Translations under genes and position numbers: made by a program
Notes under the pieces: generated by a model
Databases searched by the model: none
What the model was told of the DNA's origin: nothing
Seen by the model: only the letters and a program-made list of their open reading frames with translations
Part shown: positions 1 through 10,478 of the stretch, piece by piece
Layout: the number at the start of each line of letters is the position of its first letter
How positions within the stretch are numbered: position 1 is the first letter of the stretch
Source of the DNA: Rebecca billardiae RCC1528
Lineage: Eukaryota > Haptophyta
Direction: 5' to 3'
Assembly: GCA_965240325.2 (NCBI GenBank)
Contig: OZ251234.1
Coordinates: forward strand, 1,426,001-1,490,000
DNA length: 64,000 nt

Positions 1-756
1 GCAGTCGTCGTTGCCGCCCGTGTGCACGATGCCCGCGACGCCCTGCTTCGAGACGGAGAGGAAGGCGTGCGGCATGCGCGCGCCCTGCAGCGCGCGCAGC
101 AGCGCGTGCGACTCCGCCGACGCCGAGTCGAAGTCGGGCCCGCCCCCGCGGTCGCAGAAGGCGACGGGCATCGACAGGCCGCTCGCGAGCTCGATGTGCG
201 TCTGCGACGCAGTCGTGTGCGGCGACATCCACAGCCACGTGACGAGGTCGGCGAAGAACTGCGGCTGGAGCATGTCGTGGAATGTCGTGCCGACGGCGAG
301 GCCCATCTCGAGCACGCGCACGAGCAGCTGCCGCGCCGCCTGCAGGCCGCGGTTGATGGCGAACGAGCCGTCGCGCGCGGGGTCGTGGATGAAGCCCTGC
401 CAGCCGCGCGTGCGCGACGGCTTGCGGAAGTTGAGGCGCATCACGACGAGCACGTCGCGCTCGTGGCGGCGCGCGACCTCGCGCAGCTTCATCGCGTAGT
501 CGAGCGTCGCGGCCGGGTCGTGCACCGTGCACGGGCCCGCGACCACGATCACGCGGTCGTCCTCGCCCGCGAGGATGGCGCGCACCGCCGCGCGCGAGTC
601 GGCGACCGTCTGCTGGATGGACGCGCTCGACGGCACGTCCTCCATCAGGCAGGCCGGTGGTACCATCGGCGTGATCGCCCGAATGCGCAGGTCATCCGTC
701 TCCGAGTGGCGCAGCCGCGAGAGTTCCGCCGCGCGCTTCATCGCCGTGGACGTCAT
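1..756 (-). CDS. Class I (AroFGH-type) DAHP synthase homologue, 3' end beyond window
   Basis: The family condenses phosphoenolpyruvate and erythrose 4-phosphate, the first step of the shikimate pathway. 252 codons are present from the ATG at 756 to the window edge. Recognisable blocks are VVAGPCTVHDP (metal-binding Cys), VVMRLNFRKPSRTRGWQG (the MR and KP of the PEP site), INRGLQAARQLL, HIELASGLSMPV and FLSVSKQGVAGIV. The block that usually reads GARTTESQ is SPHTTASQ here, and the usual GFKNGTDG is AFCDRGGG, so an Arg and a Lys that normally contact PEP phosphate are missing. No plastid leader is visible. The fold assignment is secure; whether it is active is doubtful. It could be a divergent paralogue or pseudoenzyme. 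Confidence 0.85.
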   Translation of the reverse strand, partial: MTSTAMKRAAELSRLRHSETDDLRIRAITPMVPPACLMEDVPSSASIQQTVADSRAAVRAILAGEDDRVIVVAGPCTVHDPAATLDYAMKLREVARRHERDVLVVMRLNFRKPSRTRGWQGFIHDPARDGSFAINRGLQAARQLLVRVLEMGLAVGTTFHDMLQPQFFADLVTWLWMSPHTTASQTHIELASGLSMPVAFCDRGGGPDFDSASAESHALLRALQGARMPHAFLSVSKQGVAGIVHTGGNDDC

Positions 757-1221
757 TTCGCGCGGTCGGCGAGCGGCAAGCAGGCGGCCAGGGCCAGCAC
801 GTGGACCAGCACGCAAGCACGCTGCAGAATTCTTTGGGCCTGCCGCCGCCGGCCAGCCTTGCGGCTGCGGCGCTTTTTGCTTTTATTTTGCATTATGACG
901 AGTTCTTACTTCTTTTCTGCGCGCGCTGTGCCTGTGATAACGCCGAACGCGATGACGCGGATGATGATGACGCGATCTTAGCTAGATACTACCGACTAGT
1001 ACCGAGGCGGATGACACTTCGTCACTCAAAGTCCGCCGCCTAGCTTATGGGTGGTCACTGGTCAGAGTCGGCAGTCACAAGACTGACCGAGTGGCAAGTG
1101 GCGAGTCGGCGATTGACTACTCACAGTCACACCGTCACAGTTATACCCATTGAGAATGAGAGTCGGCGTGAAGCGCGGGGGCGCCAGCGGGCGGGCGGCC
1201 GATGCGATGGAGGGTCGGCGG
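757..1221. other. Intergenic, 5' side of DAHP synthase homologue and 3' side of MESD
   Basis: No convincing coding region. Base composition drops from very GC-rich to mixed (pyrimidine-rich near 880-910, GAT/GAC runs near 950-980). It should contain the promoter of the leftward DAHP synthase homologue and the 3' UTR of the leftward MESD gene. Confidence 0.5.
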
Positions 1222-1896
1222 TCACACCTCGTCCTTGGCGCTCCCGCCGCTTTTTCGAGCCGCCTTTTTCCTCTTCGCCGCCTTCTTCTTCCGCTTCTCC
1301 TCACGCTCGCGCTCCTCCTTCCGCGCCTGCTTCGCGGCCTCGGACTTGGCGGTGTGCGCGTCGACCTTGGCCTGGTACTCCTCGCAGTACGCCGGGCCTT
1401 TCGTCCTCTGCGACTTGTAGTCGATCTCGGCGGTCTCCGGCTGCTGCAGGAGGAACTCCTTGATCTCCGGCACGTGCCACCCGTGCTGCAGGCTGATGAG
1501 GATCTTGTCCTCGGTGATCACATATGCGCTCGCACCGTCCAGCCCGGCCGACGCGAGCATGGTCTTCCACCGGAAGGAGACCTTCTCGGTCGCCTTCTTG
1601 GAGATGTCATCGTAGTGCAGGTTGGCGAACACCATCGCCGGGCCTGGATCCGCCGCCTTCATGAACTCCTGCATGTCGGCTGCGCTCACCTGGCCTGCGG
1701 AGAAGTCGATGTTGGGCCGCTTCGGCTTCCACTCCTCCTCCTTCTCGTCGTCCTCGGTGAGCTCCTCGTCGATGCGGCGGATGTCGGCGTCGCTTAGTCC
1801 CATGATCTTCTTAGCCTTGTCTCTCGAGTGCTGCGCAACGGCCACCGTGGCCAGCCATAGGAGCGCGAGCGCGAGCGCTCCGCGTCGAGCCGCCAT
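1222..1896 (-). CDS. MESD: MESD-like ER chaperone
   Basis: 224 aa with no intron. The start at 1896 is chosen because it opens a signal peptide (MAARRGALALALLWLATVAVA) followed directly by the conserved start of the MESD domain (DKAKKIMGLSDADI). Also visible are an acidic helix, the KRPNIDFSAG segment, the MVFANLHYD strand and the HGWHVPEIKEFLLQQPE block typical of MESD/Boca. The C-terminus is a long Lys/Arg/Glu helix ending in KDEV, resembling an ER-retrieval tetrapeptide. In animals MESD folds the beta-propeller/EGF modules of LRP receptors in the ER. The client here is unknown. The gene is head to head with NEMF, 133 bp between start codons. Confidence 0.85.
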   Translation of the reverse strand: MAARRGALALALLWLATVAVAQHSRDKAKKIMGLSDADIRRIDEELTEDDEKEEEWKPKRPNIDFSAGQVSAADMQEFMKAADPGPAMVFANLHYDDISKKATEKVSFRWKTMLASAGLDGASAYVITEDKILISLQHGWHVPEIKEFLLQQPETAEIDYKSQRTKGPAYCEEYQAKVDAHTAKSEAAKQARKEEREREEKRKKKAAKRKKAARKSGGSAKDEV

Positions 1897-2029
1897 GGCC
1901 GGCATCGTGCGCCACTCGTCAGTCGTCACTTGCTGGGGCGGAGACCCTGCCGTGGTCGTTCTCGAAGCTCCCGGCGCCTGCCGCGTGGGCTGCACCGTGG
2001 ACGCAGCCATGAGCGCGCTGCACGCGAAG

Positions 2030-3653
2030 ATGAAGACGCGCATGTCGCCCCTCGACATCTCGTGCATGGCGGCCGTGCTCCAGCGGCAGGTCATCGGCTA
2101 CCGCGTCGCGAACGTGTACGACATCGACCCGAAGACGTACGTGCTCAAGCTCGCCAAGCCGGACTCCAAGATCTTCGTGGTGATCGAGTCGGGCGTGCGC
2201 TTCCACGTGACGGAGTACGCGCGCGAGAAGGGGACCGTCCCCTCGCTCTTCACCCTCAAGCTGCGCAAGCACGTGCGCACGCGCCGGATCGAGTCGGTCG
2301 TCCAGCTCGGCTCGGACCGCATCGTCGACTTCACGATCGGCCGCGGCGAGGGCGAGCACCACCTACTGTGCGAGCTGTACGGGACGGGCAACATCGTGCT
2401 CACCGACGCGTCGTACACCATCCTCACGCTGCTGCGCAACGGCAAGCACGACAACAACGTGCGCATCCACGCGAAGCAGCCGTACCCGCGGCACGAGTAC
2501 CGCACGCGGCCCAAGGCGGTCGAGGCGGAGTGGCTGGCGGAGCAGCTGCGCGGCGCGGAGCGCGGCATGACGCTGCGCCAGCTGCTCAACGTGCGCCTCG
2601 GCCTCGGCCGCGAGATCATCGAGCACTGCCTGCTCGAGAGCGGGCTCGCGCCGAACAGCAAGGCGCGCGCGCTGGCAGAGGCGCTGGGCGCGCCGCCCGC
2701 CGCGGCGCCGCCCGCCGCGGCGCCGCCCGCCGCGCCTGCGTCCGAGCTGTCCGCGCGCCCGGCGGACGCACCCGCCGCGGACGCGGCGCGCGGCGGCTTC
2801 GCGCGGCTGCTCGAGAGCCTGGCGCGCGTCGACCGCTTCTTTGACGAGGCGGCGAGCGGCGAGGTGCCCGGCTTTGTGGTGTACGCGCCCCCAGAGGAGG
2901 AGCCGGCGGCGGGCGGCGCTGCGCAGGGCGCGGGCGCGGCGGTCGCGGCCGCGCCGAGCGGCGCCGACGGCGCGGGCGAGGTGCCAGTCGCGGCCCGGGC
3001 GCCGAGCGCCTCGGCGGCCGCATCGGTCGCGGGCGCGTCCGCGTGCGCGCTCGGGCGGCCGCTCGACTTTGCGCCGTTCCTCTTCAACCAGCTCAGCGAG
3101 CTGACGGCGCACTCGCCCGAGCGCTGCGTGCGCTTCGAGTGCTTCTCCAAGGCCGCGGACGAGTTCTTCTCGGGGCTCGAGGCGCAGCGCGCCGTGGACG
3201 CGCACCGCGCGCAGGAGGCCGCCGTGTGGAAGAAGGTGGACAAGATCCGCACCAACCAGGCCGCGCGGCTCGACGAGCTCTCCGCCAAGCAGGAGCTGGA
3301 CGAGCGCAAGGCGCAGCTGATCGAGGTGAACCTCGAGGCGGTGGACAGCCTGATCGAGCTGCTGCGCGGCGCGCTCGAGCGCGGCATGTCGTGGGACGCG
3401 CTGCGCGAGCTGATCAGCGACGCCGCCGAGCAGGGCGACGAGCTCGCCGCGCTCGTGCACGAGCTCAAGCTCGGCAGCGCGGGCAAGGAGCCTGCGCGCG
3501 CGGTGCTGCTGCTCACGGACACGCTCGACTACGACGAGGCTGACGAGGGCGAGGGCGAGGACGAGGGCGCAGATGGCGACGCGGGCGAGGGCTCGCGCGG
3601 CCGAGCGGGCGCCGGCGAGAGCGACGACGACGACGTCGACGACGAGCGCGAGC

Positions 3654-3693
<40 letters not shown>

Positions 3694-6269
3694 GGACCTG
3701 ACGCGCGCCGCGACCCTGGTCTCGATCGATCTGAGCAAGTCCGCGTACGCCAACGCGTGCGGCTACTACAGCGCGCGCAAGCAGATGGGCGCAAAGGCCG
3801 CGCGCACGGCGGAGGCCATGCAGGCGTCGGTGAAGGCGGCGACGCGCCGCGCCGAGCGCGACGTCAAGCAGATCGCCGTCTCGCAGCAGATCAAGGCGCT
3901 GCGCAGGCCGTACTGGTTCGAGAAGTTCGACTGGTTCATCAGCTCTGAGAACTACCTCGTGCTCTGTGGGCGGGACGCGCAGCAGAACGAGACGCTCGTC
4001 AAGAAGCACCTCGGCGCGCACGACGTGTACGTGCACGCCGACCTGCACGGCGCGTCGTCGTGCGTCGTCAAGAACGGCGCGACGCCGGGGAGCGCGTCCA
4101 CCCCGCCGCCGCCGATCCCGCCGCAGACGTTGCTGCAGGCGGGCACGCTCACCGTCTGCCGCTCGGCCGCGTGGGACTCGAAGATCGTCACGAGCGCGTG
4201 GTGGGTGCACGCGGCGCAGGTGTCCAAGACGGCGCCGTCCGGTGCGCGCGCGCGCGCACGCCTCCGTCCACACGGGCGGCGCGCGGCCCTGCACCGCGCA
4301 CCGTGCGCGGCCCTGCACCGCGCACCGTGCCTGCTGTCGTGCGGCCAAGCGCCCGGCGGGCGCGTGCTCACACTTGGCCGACCTGCGCGCCGCCACTGCC
4401 GCCGCCCTGCGCGGCTCCGCGCGCGCGCGCGCGCGCCGTGCCGACGCTCGGAGCAGGCGAGTACCTCCCCACGGGCTCCTTCATGGTGCGCGGGCGCAAG
4501 AACTACCTGCCGCCCGCGCCGCTGGTGATGGGGTACACGATGGTGTTCAGGCTGCACGAGTCGTGCGTGGCCGCGCACCTCGGCGAGCGGAGGGCGAACG
4601 TGCGCGCGGCCGACGACGAGCAGCCGACAGAGGAGGGCGGCGGTGGCGAGGAGGGCGAGACGAGCGCTGCCCAGACGGCAGCTGCTGTGCAGAGCGGGCC
4701 CGGTGGCGACGACGCCGAGGACGCGCCGCCTCCGGCGCCGCGCGGGGCGGTCGGCGAGCCGGCCGAGGCGGAGGCGCAGGCGGAGGGCGCCGACAGCGCA
4801 GGCGACTCGGCGGTGGCAGCGGCGGTGGCGGGTGCGGACGACTCCTACTCGGCGGAGCTGCTGCGGCTGGAGGCCGAGCAGACGGCGAGGCGCCGCGAAG
4901 CAGACGAGGCCGGCCGCGGCGCCGTGCGGCACGTGCCTGCCAAGCAGCGGCAGCAGCTGCGCCGTGACCAGCAGCGGAGGGCGGAGCGCGCGGGAGAGGG
5001 CGCCCCCGGCGCGGGGGACGAGGAGCGCGGCGGCGCCGAGGATGGCGCCGAGGCTGGCGCGAGCGCGGACGAGGCCGACGACGACGCGGCTTCGCGCGAG
5101 CGCGCCGCGCGTGCTCGGCCCGCTGGCTCTGCGTCCGCGGACGCGCCGTCGGCGCGCCCTGGCTCGGCGGTCGGCTCGGCCGAAGGCAAGGGCGGGCGCG
5201 GCCCCGCCCCGCCGCCGCCCCCGAAGCGCGGCCAGCGCGGCAAGCAGAAGAAGATGGCCAAAAGGTACGCGGACCAGGACGAGGAGGAGCGCGAGCTCAG
5301 GCTGCAGCTGCTCGCCAGCTCGGGCAAAGGGCGCAGGGGCGCGCAGCAGGCAGAGCAGGGCGGCGGGGACGACGACGGCGCGCGCCGGCCCGGCTCTGCG
5401 GCAGGCGGACGTGGCGGGGCGCGGGGCGGCGGCGGCGGCGCAAGCAGGCGCGGCAACGGTGGCCGAGGCGGGGCAGCCACGCCGCGCGCTGCCGGACCCG
5501 CAGGCGCCACGGACGTCGCCTCGACTGCCTCCGAGCACGCGCGCGACGCGGACGCCGGACCGGACGGGGAGGGCGAGACAGCCGGCGAGGCGCACGAGGT
5601 CGCCGCGATCCTGCGCGAGGAGAACGTGCAGGCACGCGCCTCCCCGCGCCAGCGCGGGCGCGCGCGCGCTAGTCACACGCCGAGGGCGCCGCGCTCCTTG
5701 TGGTGGCTTGGTTGTCACAGCTGGGGCCACGTGCGCCACAGCCGCAGGCAGTGCGCATCACGACACTCACGTGCCCCACACATCCGCCCGTCCGACTCCC
5801 CCCCTTCCCTTCCTTCCGCGCGCAGCTGCTCAGCGAGGAGGAGGCGGCCAAGCTCTCGATGCTCGACGAGCTGACGGGCTGCCCGCTGCCCGAGGACGTG
5901 CTGCTGTACGCGCTGCCCATGTGCGCGCCGTACAGCGCGATCAGCTCGTACAAGTTCAAGTGCAAGCTCACGCCGGGCACGCTCAAGCGCGGCAAGGCCG
6001 CCAAGGCCGCACTCAACCTCTTCGGTGCGCGGCAGACGCGGCCGCACGCGCGCGTTGACCCGTCCCCGAGCTTGGCTCTGAGCCCGCCTCTCCCCGCGAT
6101 GCGCGCCCCCTCGCCGGCAGTCAACGGGCAAGGCGTCACCGGCCATGAGCGCGAGCTCATGCGCGCGGTGCCTGATGTCGAGCTGGCAATGTCCATCATC
6201 GGGAACACCAAGCTCTCGTTCGTGGGGATGGCACAGGCCCTCAAGGCGCAGAAGAAGAAGGGCAAGTGA
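2030..6269 (+). CDS. NEMF: NEMF/Rqc2/Tae2, ribosome quality-control factor (NFACT protein)
   Basis: NEMF binds the 60S subunit carrying a stalled nascent chain, recruits the Listerin ligase and adds C-terminal tails. Exons are 2030..4241, 4457..5631, 5826..6024 and 6121..6269 (1244 aa). The MKTRMSPLDIS start matches the family, with Asp9 and the Asp96-Arg97 pair (GSDRIVDF) conserved. The middle has NFACT coiled coils, a poly-Gly tract near residues 542-555 after an acidic stretch, the NFACT-R domain (WFISSENYLVLCGRD, YVHADLHGASSCVVKN) and the C-terminal block LTGCPLPEDVLLYALPMCAPY. Intron 1 is GT-AG. Intron 2 fits homologues best as GC-AG (donor 5632; a GT donor at 5626 would drop two conserved residues). 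Intron 3 (6025..6120) is the least certain, because its 96 bp can be read through. Tandem PPAAA codon repeats lie near 2690-2735. Confidence 0.92.
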
Positions 6270-6440
6270 GGAGCCTCCGATCTTGAGAGTGAGCTCCCGC
6301 GTCTTGAGAGCGCCGCCTGCGCTGGTGAGTGCGGCGCCATGCTGCGCACGGGCAAGATTGAATCTCCCTGCCGGCACGGTTTATCACTCGTCTAACGTAT
6401 CGTACAGTATCTTGTAACCGGTGGCATCGTGCTGTCGTGC

Positions 6441-7898
6441 ATGGGGTCGGCCGTGAGCAAGGTGGGCGTCAAGCGCCGGGCGGGCGATGACTCGCAGCGC
6501 AGCACACATCGGACGGTCAGGGGGAGCCGTATCAGCGTGGCCATGACCAAGCACAAGTCCGAGGCGGACGAGCTGCTCAACATCCTCGAGCACGAGTCGC
6601 CGCTCAAGGCTCTCGGCCTGCAGGTGCACGCCACCGAGCTGGAGCACGCCATCTTTGTGGGGCACCTGACGCCGGACATGGACTCGATCGGCGGCGCCAT
6701 CGGCGCCGCTCACGTGTACGGGGGCACGGCGACGCGTCCGGGCCCGCTCAACGCCGAGACGGAGTTTGTGCTCGGCCTGTGGGGCGTGGACCCACCGCCG
6801 CCGGTCGAGGACCTCCTGTCGGCGGACGCGTCGCGACCGATTTGCCTCGTCGATCACAACCAGACGTCGCAGATGCACCCCGCCGTCATCGCCGCCTCGA
6901 ATCGCATCGCCGGCTGCATCGATCACCACGCGCTGCAGGACGCGACGATGCAGACCGAGGGCCCCATCTACGTGGACGTGCGGCCTTGGGGGAGTATGTC
7001 CACTATCATCGCGCACACGGCGTTCGCGCTGAACGTGAAGCTGCCCAAGCCCATCGCGGGCTGCCTGCTCTGCGCCATCCTCTCGGACACGCTCAACCTA
7101 CGCTCGCCCACCACCACCGAGTGGGACTGCAAGATGCTCACCGTGCTCGCGCAGCTGTGCGACGTGAAGGACGTGGACGAGCTGGCCGGCCGGCAGTTCC
7201 GCGCAAAGTCCAAGGAGCTCGCGAGCGTCTCGGATCACGCGCTCGTCGCGGGCGACCTGAAGACGTTCAACTTCACGCCGCCCGAGGGCTCCGCAGCGGG
7301 CATGTTTCGCGGCGCGGTCGGCATGTCGGTGATCGAGACGACCCACACGGCCTCCATCCTCGAGCGCGAGAAGGACCTGCTCGTCGAGATGCGCCAGACG
7401 CGGCGCGATGAGCAGCTGGCGGCGCTGCTGCTGTACGTCGTTGACATCGTGCAGCTCTCGTCCACCCTGCTGGTGTGCGGGTCGACAGAGGCCGCGCTCG
7501 CCCTCGCGGCGTACGTGGACGCGTCGGCCGGGTCGGACGGCGGCAGCGCCTCCGGGATGCCGCCGCCGGGCAGCGTCGAGGACATCGTGTCGCGCGGGCA
7601 CATGGAGATGGCGCCGAGCATGGTCTCGCGCAAGAAGGACTTCCTGCCGCCGATCTCCCGCTTGCTGAAGAAAGGCTGGATGCCTCCGACTGAGCTCCCC
7701 GAGGAGTCGCCGCTGCCGCGCGAGGCGCTCGTCTCCTCGGCAAACTTCAACGGCAACCTCGTGCGCGTCTCGGCTGCGCAGAAGGTGGAGACACAGCGCC
7801 GCGGCTCGTACATTCTCGCACGGCCGCCTGGCTTCGAAAGCATGGGGCTGCAAGCCGGCGACGCTGCGGGCTTTGCAAGCCGTCGCGCAAGCGCGTGA
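6441..7898 (+). CDS. DHH/DHHA2 family II (Mn-dependent) inorganic pyrophosphatase
   Basis: 485 aa and intronless; it hydrolyses pyrophosphate. The DHH domain carries the complete metal-site set: HLTPDMD (His75, Asp79, Asp81), VDHNQ (Asp138), IDHHAL (Asp161-His162-His163) and the LSDTLNL aspartate. The C-terminal DHHA2 domain has the substrate-binding SRKKDFLPP motif. It is longer than typical bacterial enzymes (about 310 aa) because of an N-terminal extension, an insert near residues 355-385 and a C-terminal tail. The first ATG gives MGSAVSKVGVKRR, a good N-myristoylation signal followed by basic residues. A later start (ATG near 6543) would remove it. Family II enzymes are mainly bacterial and uncommon in eukaryotes. 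The gene converges on the glycosyltransferase at 8132. Confidence 0.9.
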   Translation: MGSAVSKVGVKRRAGDDSQRSTHRTVRGSRISVAMTKHKSEADELLNILEHESPLKALGLQVHATELEHAIFVGHLTPDMDSIGGAIGAAHVYGGTATRPGPLNAETEFVLGLWGVDPPPPVEDLLSADASRPICLVDHNQTSQMHPAVIAASNRIAGCIDHHALQDATMQTEGPIYVDVRPWGSMSTIIAHTAFALNVKLPKPIAGCLLCAILSDTLNLRSPTTTEWDCKMLTVLAQLCDVKDVDELAGRQFRAKSKELASVSDHALVAGDLKTFNFTPPEGSAAGMFRGAVGMSVIETTHTASILEREKDLLVEMRQTRRDEQLAALLLYVVDIVQLSSTLLVCGSTEAALALAAYVDASAGSDGGSASGMPPPGSVEDIVSRGHMEMAPSMVSRKKDFLPPISRLLKKGWMPPTELPEESPLPREALVSSANFNGNLVRVSAAQKVETQRRGSYILARPPGFESMGLQAGDAAGFASRRASA

Positions 7899-8131
7899 GC
7901 GCGCGCTGAGTGAGCAGGCGCCTCGCTGCCGCCGTCGGCGGGTGTGGCCTCGCTCAGACGATGTCGCAGCGTGCTCGGTGCTGTGGCCGCCATTCGTCAG
8001 AGTCATCAGATGGCATCGCACATCCCGGGACGATCTGCGACTACCATCTTCATCTTCATCTTGCGCGCGCGTCGTCGTGATCGATCTCGTCGTCACTGTC
8101 ATCAGCAGCGCACTTTATTCATACTGCTACA

Positions 8132-9085
8132 TCATTGATCGTCAGCATTCATAAATGCATAGTCGCCTGCTGATGATCGCGGCCCCGCCCATGCAACTAC
8201 GGGCGCCATCCACCAAAGGCCTCGTTTCTCGAGGAACTTCGCCTTGAGGGCCCCCCCGTGGCTGCGCGAGGCGCAGTGCGCCACCACTGCCCCTTGCAGG
8301 GCATCCCTGCTGGAGCACAGCCGTTTGAAGTGCGCCTCCGGAAGCAGTGCCACGCGCACCCCGCGATACTGCTCCGCGGTCGCCCGCCGCTCTTTGGTCA
8401 TGTGCCCAACCCACTCTGCCGTGACGGTGCCGTAGTCCACCGCTGTGCTCGGGCTGTACGGCACACGCCCGCCATCCCACGAGACACCGGCTCGCGCGAG
8501 GTTGTTGTTGAAGTCGGTCTGGTCCTCGCGCATGGGGTGCAGCACAGCCGGCAGCAGCGCGCGCACGCTTGGCTCTGAGCCGCGAAAGAAGATGAATCCC
8601 ATGCAGAATGTGGCGCCCCAGGCGCCGAGCGCCTTAAAAGGGTACCCAGCCCGGCTCCCCACGATGCCAGCGTCCACGCCTCGCAAGTGCGGCCACGGGT
8701 CCGAGAGCCAGAGGGCGTCGGTGTCGCACAAGAGGACATCTCGCCTAGCGTCGACCAGCCGCGCGAGCGTTCGGATGCGCGACGTGTACACCTTCTCTGC
8801 CGTCACAGCACCATTCGAGGGTGCAGGCGCCGCTGTTTCGTTGCACCTCCACCCCACCCGCGAGACGAGTGGCCCGGTGTCGGCATCTGCGCAGAGCAGA
8901 TATGGCTCCCAGGACGCGAGGGCTCCCAACCGAACCGCGGGTGCCTGCAGGAAGTTTTGCAGCAGGTGCACATGACTGCGGCTCAGCACCACCAGAAGGA
9001 CCGGCTTGGCCGTGGTGACGGCGAACGAGGAGAGCAAGATCACCGCACAAGTGACCGATCGCCGGATCCGCCATCGTGGTGGCAT
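8132..9085 (-). CDS. Type II membrane glycosyltransferase, GT77-like nucleotide-diphospho-sugar transferase
   Basis: 317 aa. The start at 9085 puts an Arg-rich cytoplasmic tip (MPPRWRIRRS) before a signal anchor (VTCAVILLSSFAVTTA), as expected for a Golgi enzyme. The GT-A core shows the DxD sugar-nucleotide site in VLLCDTDALWLSDP, a following strand (AGIVGSR), the FCMGFIFFRG strand and the REDQTDFNNNL block typical of the nucleotide-diphospho-sugar transferase superfamily. Donor and acceptor cannot be told from sequence. It is divergently paired with the gene at 9161 (75 bp between starts). Confidence 0.75.
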   Translation of the reverse strand: MPPRWRIRRSVTCAVILLSSFAVTTAKPVLLVVLSRSHVHLLQNFLQAPAVRLGALASWEPYLLCADADTGPLVSRVGWRCNETAAPAPSNGAVTAEKVYTSRIRTLARLVDARRDVLLCDTDALWLSDPWPHLRGVDAGIVGSRAGYPFKALGAWGATFCMGFIFFRGSEPSVRALLPAVLHPMREDQTDFNNNLARAGVSWDGGRVPYSPSTAVDYGTVTAEWVGHMTKERRATAEQYRGVRVALLPEAHFKRLCSSRDALQGAVVAHCASRSHGGALKAKFLEKRGLWWMAPVVAWAGPRSSAGDYAFMNADDQ

Positions 9086-9160
9086 GGGCTGATGGGCAAG
9101 CCTTTGTGATGCGCTGGCATCAGTCAGAGTGGCGCCGACGTCGCTTCGGCCCCGACCGAG

Positions 9161-10478
9161 ATGGCTCCTGACGCACATCGTCGTCGCCGCGCAAGGCTGC
9201 TGGCGCTTGTGGCGGGCGCGCTCTTCGTCGCGTCGCCAGCACCATGCGCTGCGCAGGAGGGGCTGGACATGGAGGAGCTGCTGCGCCGTGTCGATCTCGA
9301 CGGGGGCGACATCAATCTCGACGACCTGTTGCGACAGGCTGCGGGCGCTGAGTCGGATCACAGCGAAGACGGCGGCAACGCTGCATCAGGCGCGCCCCAG
9401 GGGTCTGCTGACGGTGCTGCCGGCGACCGCGAGGCACGTCCCACGGCGGGCACGGGCGCCGCGGCTGGAGGCGGCATCGATGACGACATGCCGCCTGCAC
9501 GCACGCCGAACGCCCCGCAGCGTGATACGCCGATGCGGCCGGGTGCTGGCGGCGGGGGTGCCGCCACGGCGCGCGGAGGCGGTATGGAGGCCACGCGGAG
9601 CCCCGGCAGCGAGCCCACTGACGAGTCTGCGGATGACGCGCTTCGCTTTGCTGAGTGGAAGGCCGCCGCAGGCGCGCCGGACCCGTTTGCGGGCATGGGT
9701 GTGGGCTCTGACTCGGGCGGCGACTACGACGATGACGAGGATGACAATGGCGACGGCGACGTCGACGACGACAGCGACGAGGATGACGAGGGCTCGTTCA
9801 GCGACCAGGACTGGAAGGGCGCGCTCGCCTTCCGCCTGGACCGCTCGACGCTCACCTTCGCCCGTCGCTGGGGGAACGTGGTGAACGGCGTGCTGCTGGC
9901 ACTGACTGGCCCCCTCGCCCTCATCTTCTCCGCGTCCCAACTCGCGATTGGCAAGGCCGTGCTCGCCCTGCACGTGACGTGCGCGCGGGCGAACGCGTGC
10001 GCTGCGCCCTGTGTGCGCCATGGGCTCTGCCTCGCCGCCCCGCTCCTTGCATGCGCCCGCCCTCTGCTCTGTGGGCTTGATGTTGGGCTCATCTGCGTGC
10101 CCGTGCCTGCCACGTGCTGCTGCCGTGCAGGTCGCTCGGGCTGCTGCTCAGCATACATGAGCTGCGCCTGCCGCCGTACGCCACCTGGCTGCGTTCGAAC
10201 GCGCGTTTTCTGAGGAGCAATGTGGGCAAGGCGGTCTTCCTGCTCTTGTGCGCGCGCCCGCGCCCGCGGATCTCCCGCCAAGGCAGACGCTGAGACCATA
10301 ACTAAATTGACTTCCGGTGCTGCGCCCTGTCGCGCCCTGCCCCGGCGCGCGCACCCGCAGTGCGGGCAACATGCTCTGGGTCTTTGGCAAGGTCGGCGTT
10401 GCGCCTGCGGTCCTGACCGTGGCCAACTCGGCATTCAACGCGCGCTTCGAGTCGATCGTCAGCCGCTTCGATGGCTAG
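9161..10478 (+). CDS. Secretory membrane protein with a COPI-associated/TVP15-like C-terminal region
   Basis: Exons are 9161..9978, 10131..10247 and 10361..10478 (350 aa), joined by two GT-AG introns starting GTGCG. The N-terminus is a signal peptide (LLALVAGALFVASPAPCAAQ) followed by about 190 low-complexity residues ending in an Asp/Glu run. After splicing, four hydrophobic segments follow, including NGVLLALTGPLALIFSAS, SLGLLLSIHELRLP and VGKAVFLLFAGNMLWVFGKV. The pattern of two TM pairs with an intervening ...FLRSNVGKAVFL... loop resembles the COPI-associated/TVP15 Golgi family, but the match is from memory and weak. The gene boundaries are better supported than the name. Confidence 0.55.

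Noticed and set aside
22-981. Rightward open frame of 319 codons over the DAHP synthase homologue
   Set aside because: Arg/His-rich translation with no motifs; it is the antisense shadow of the clearly homologous leftward gene.
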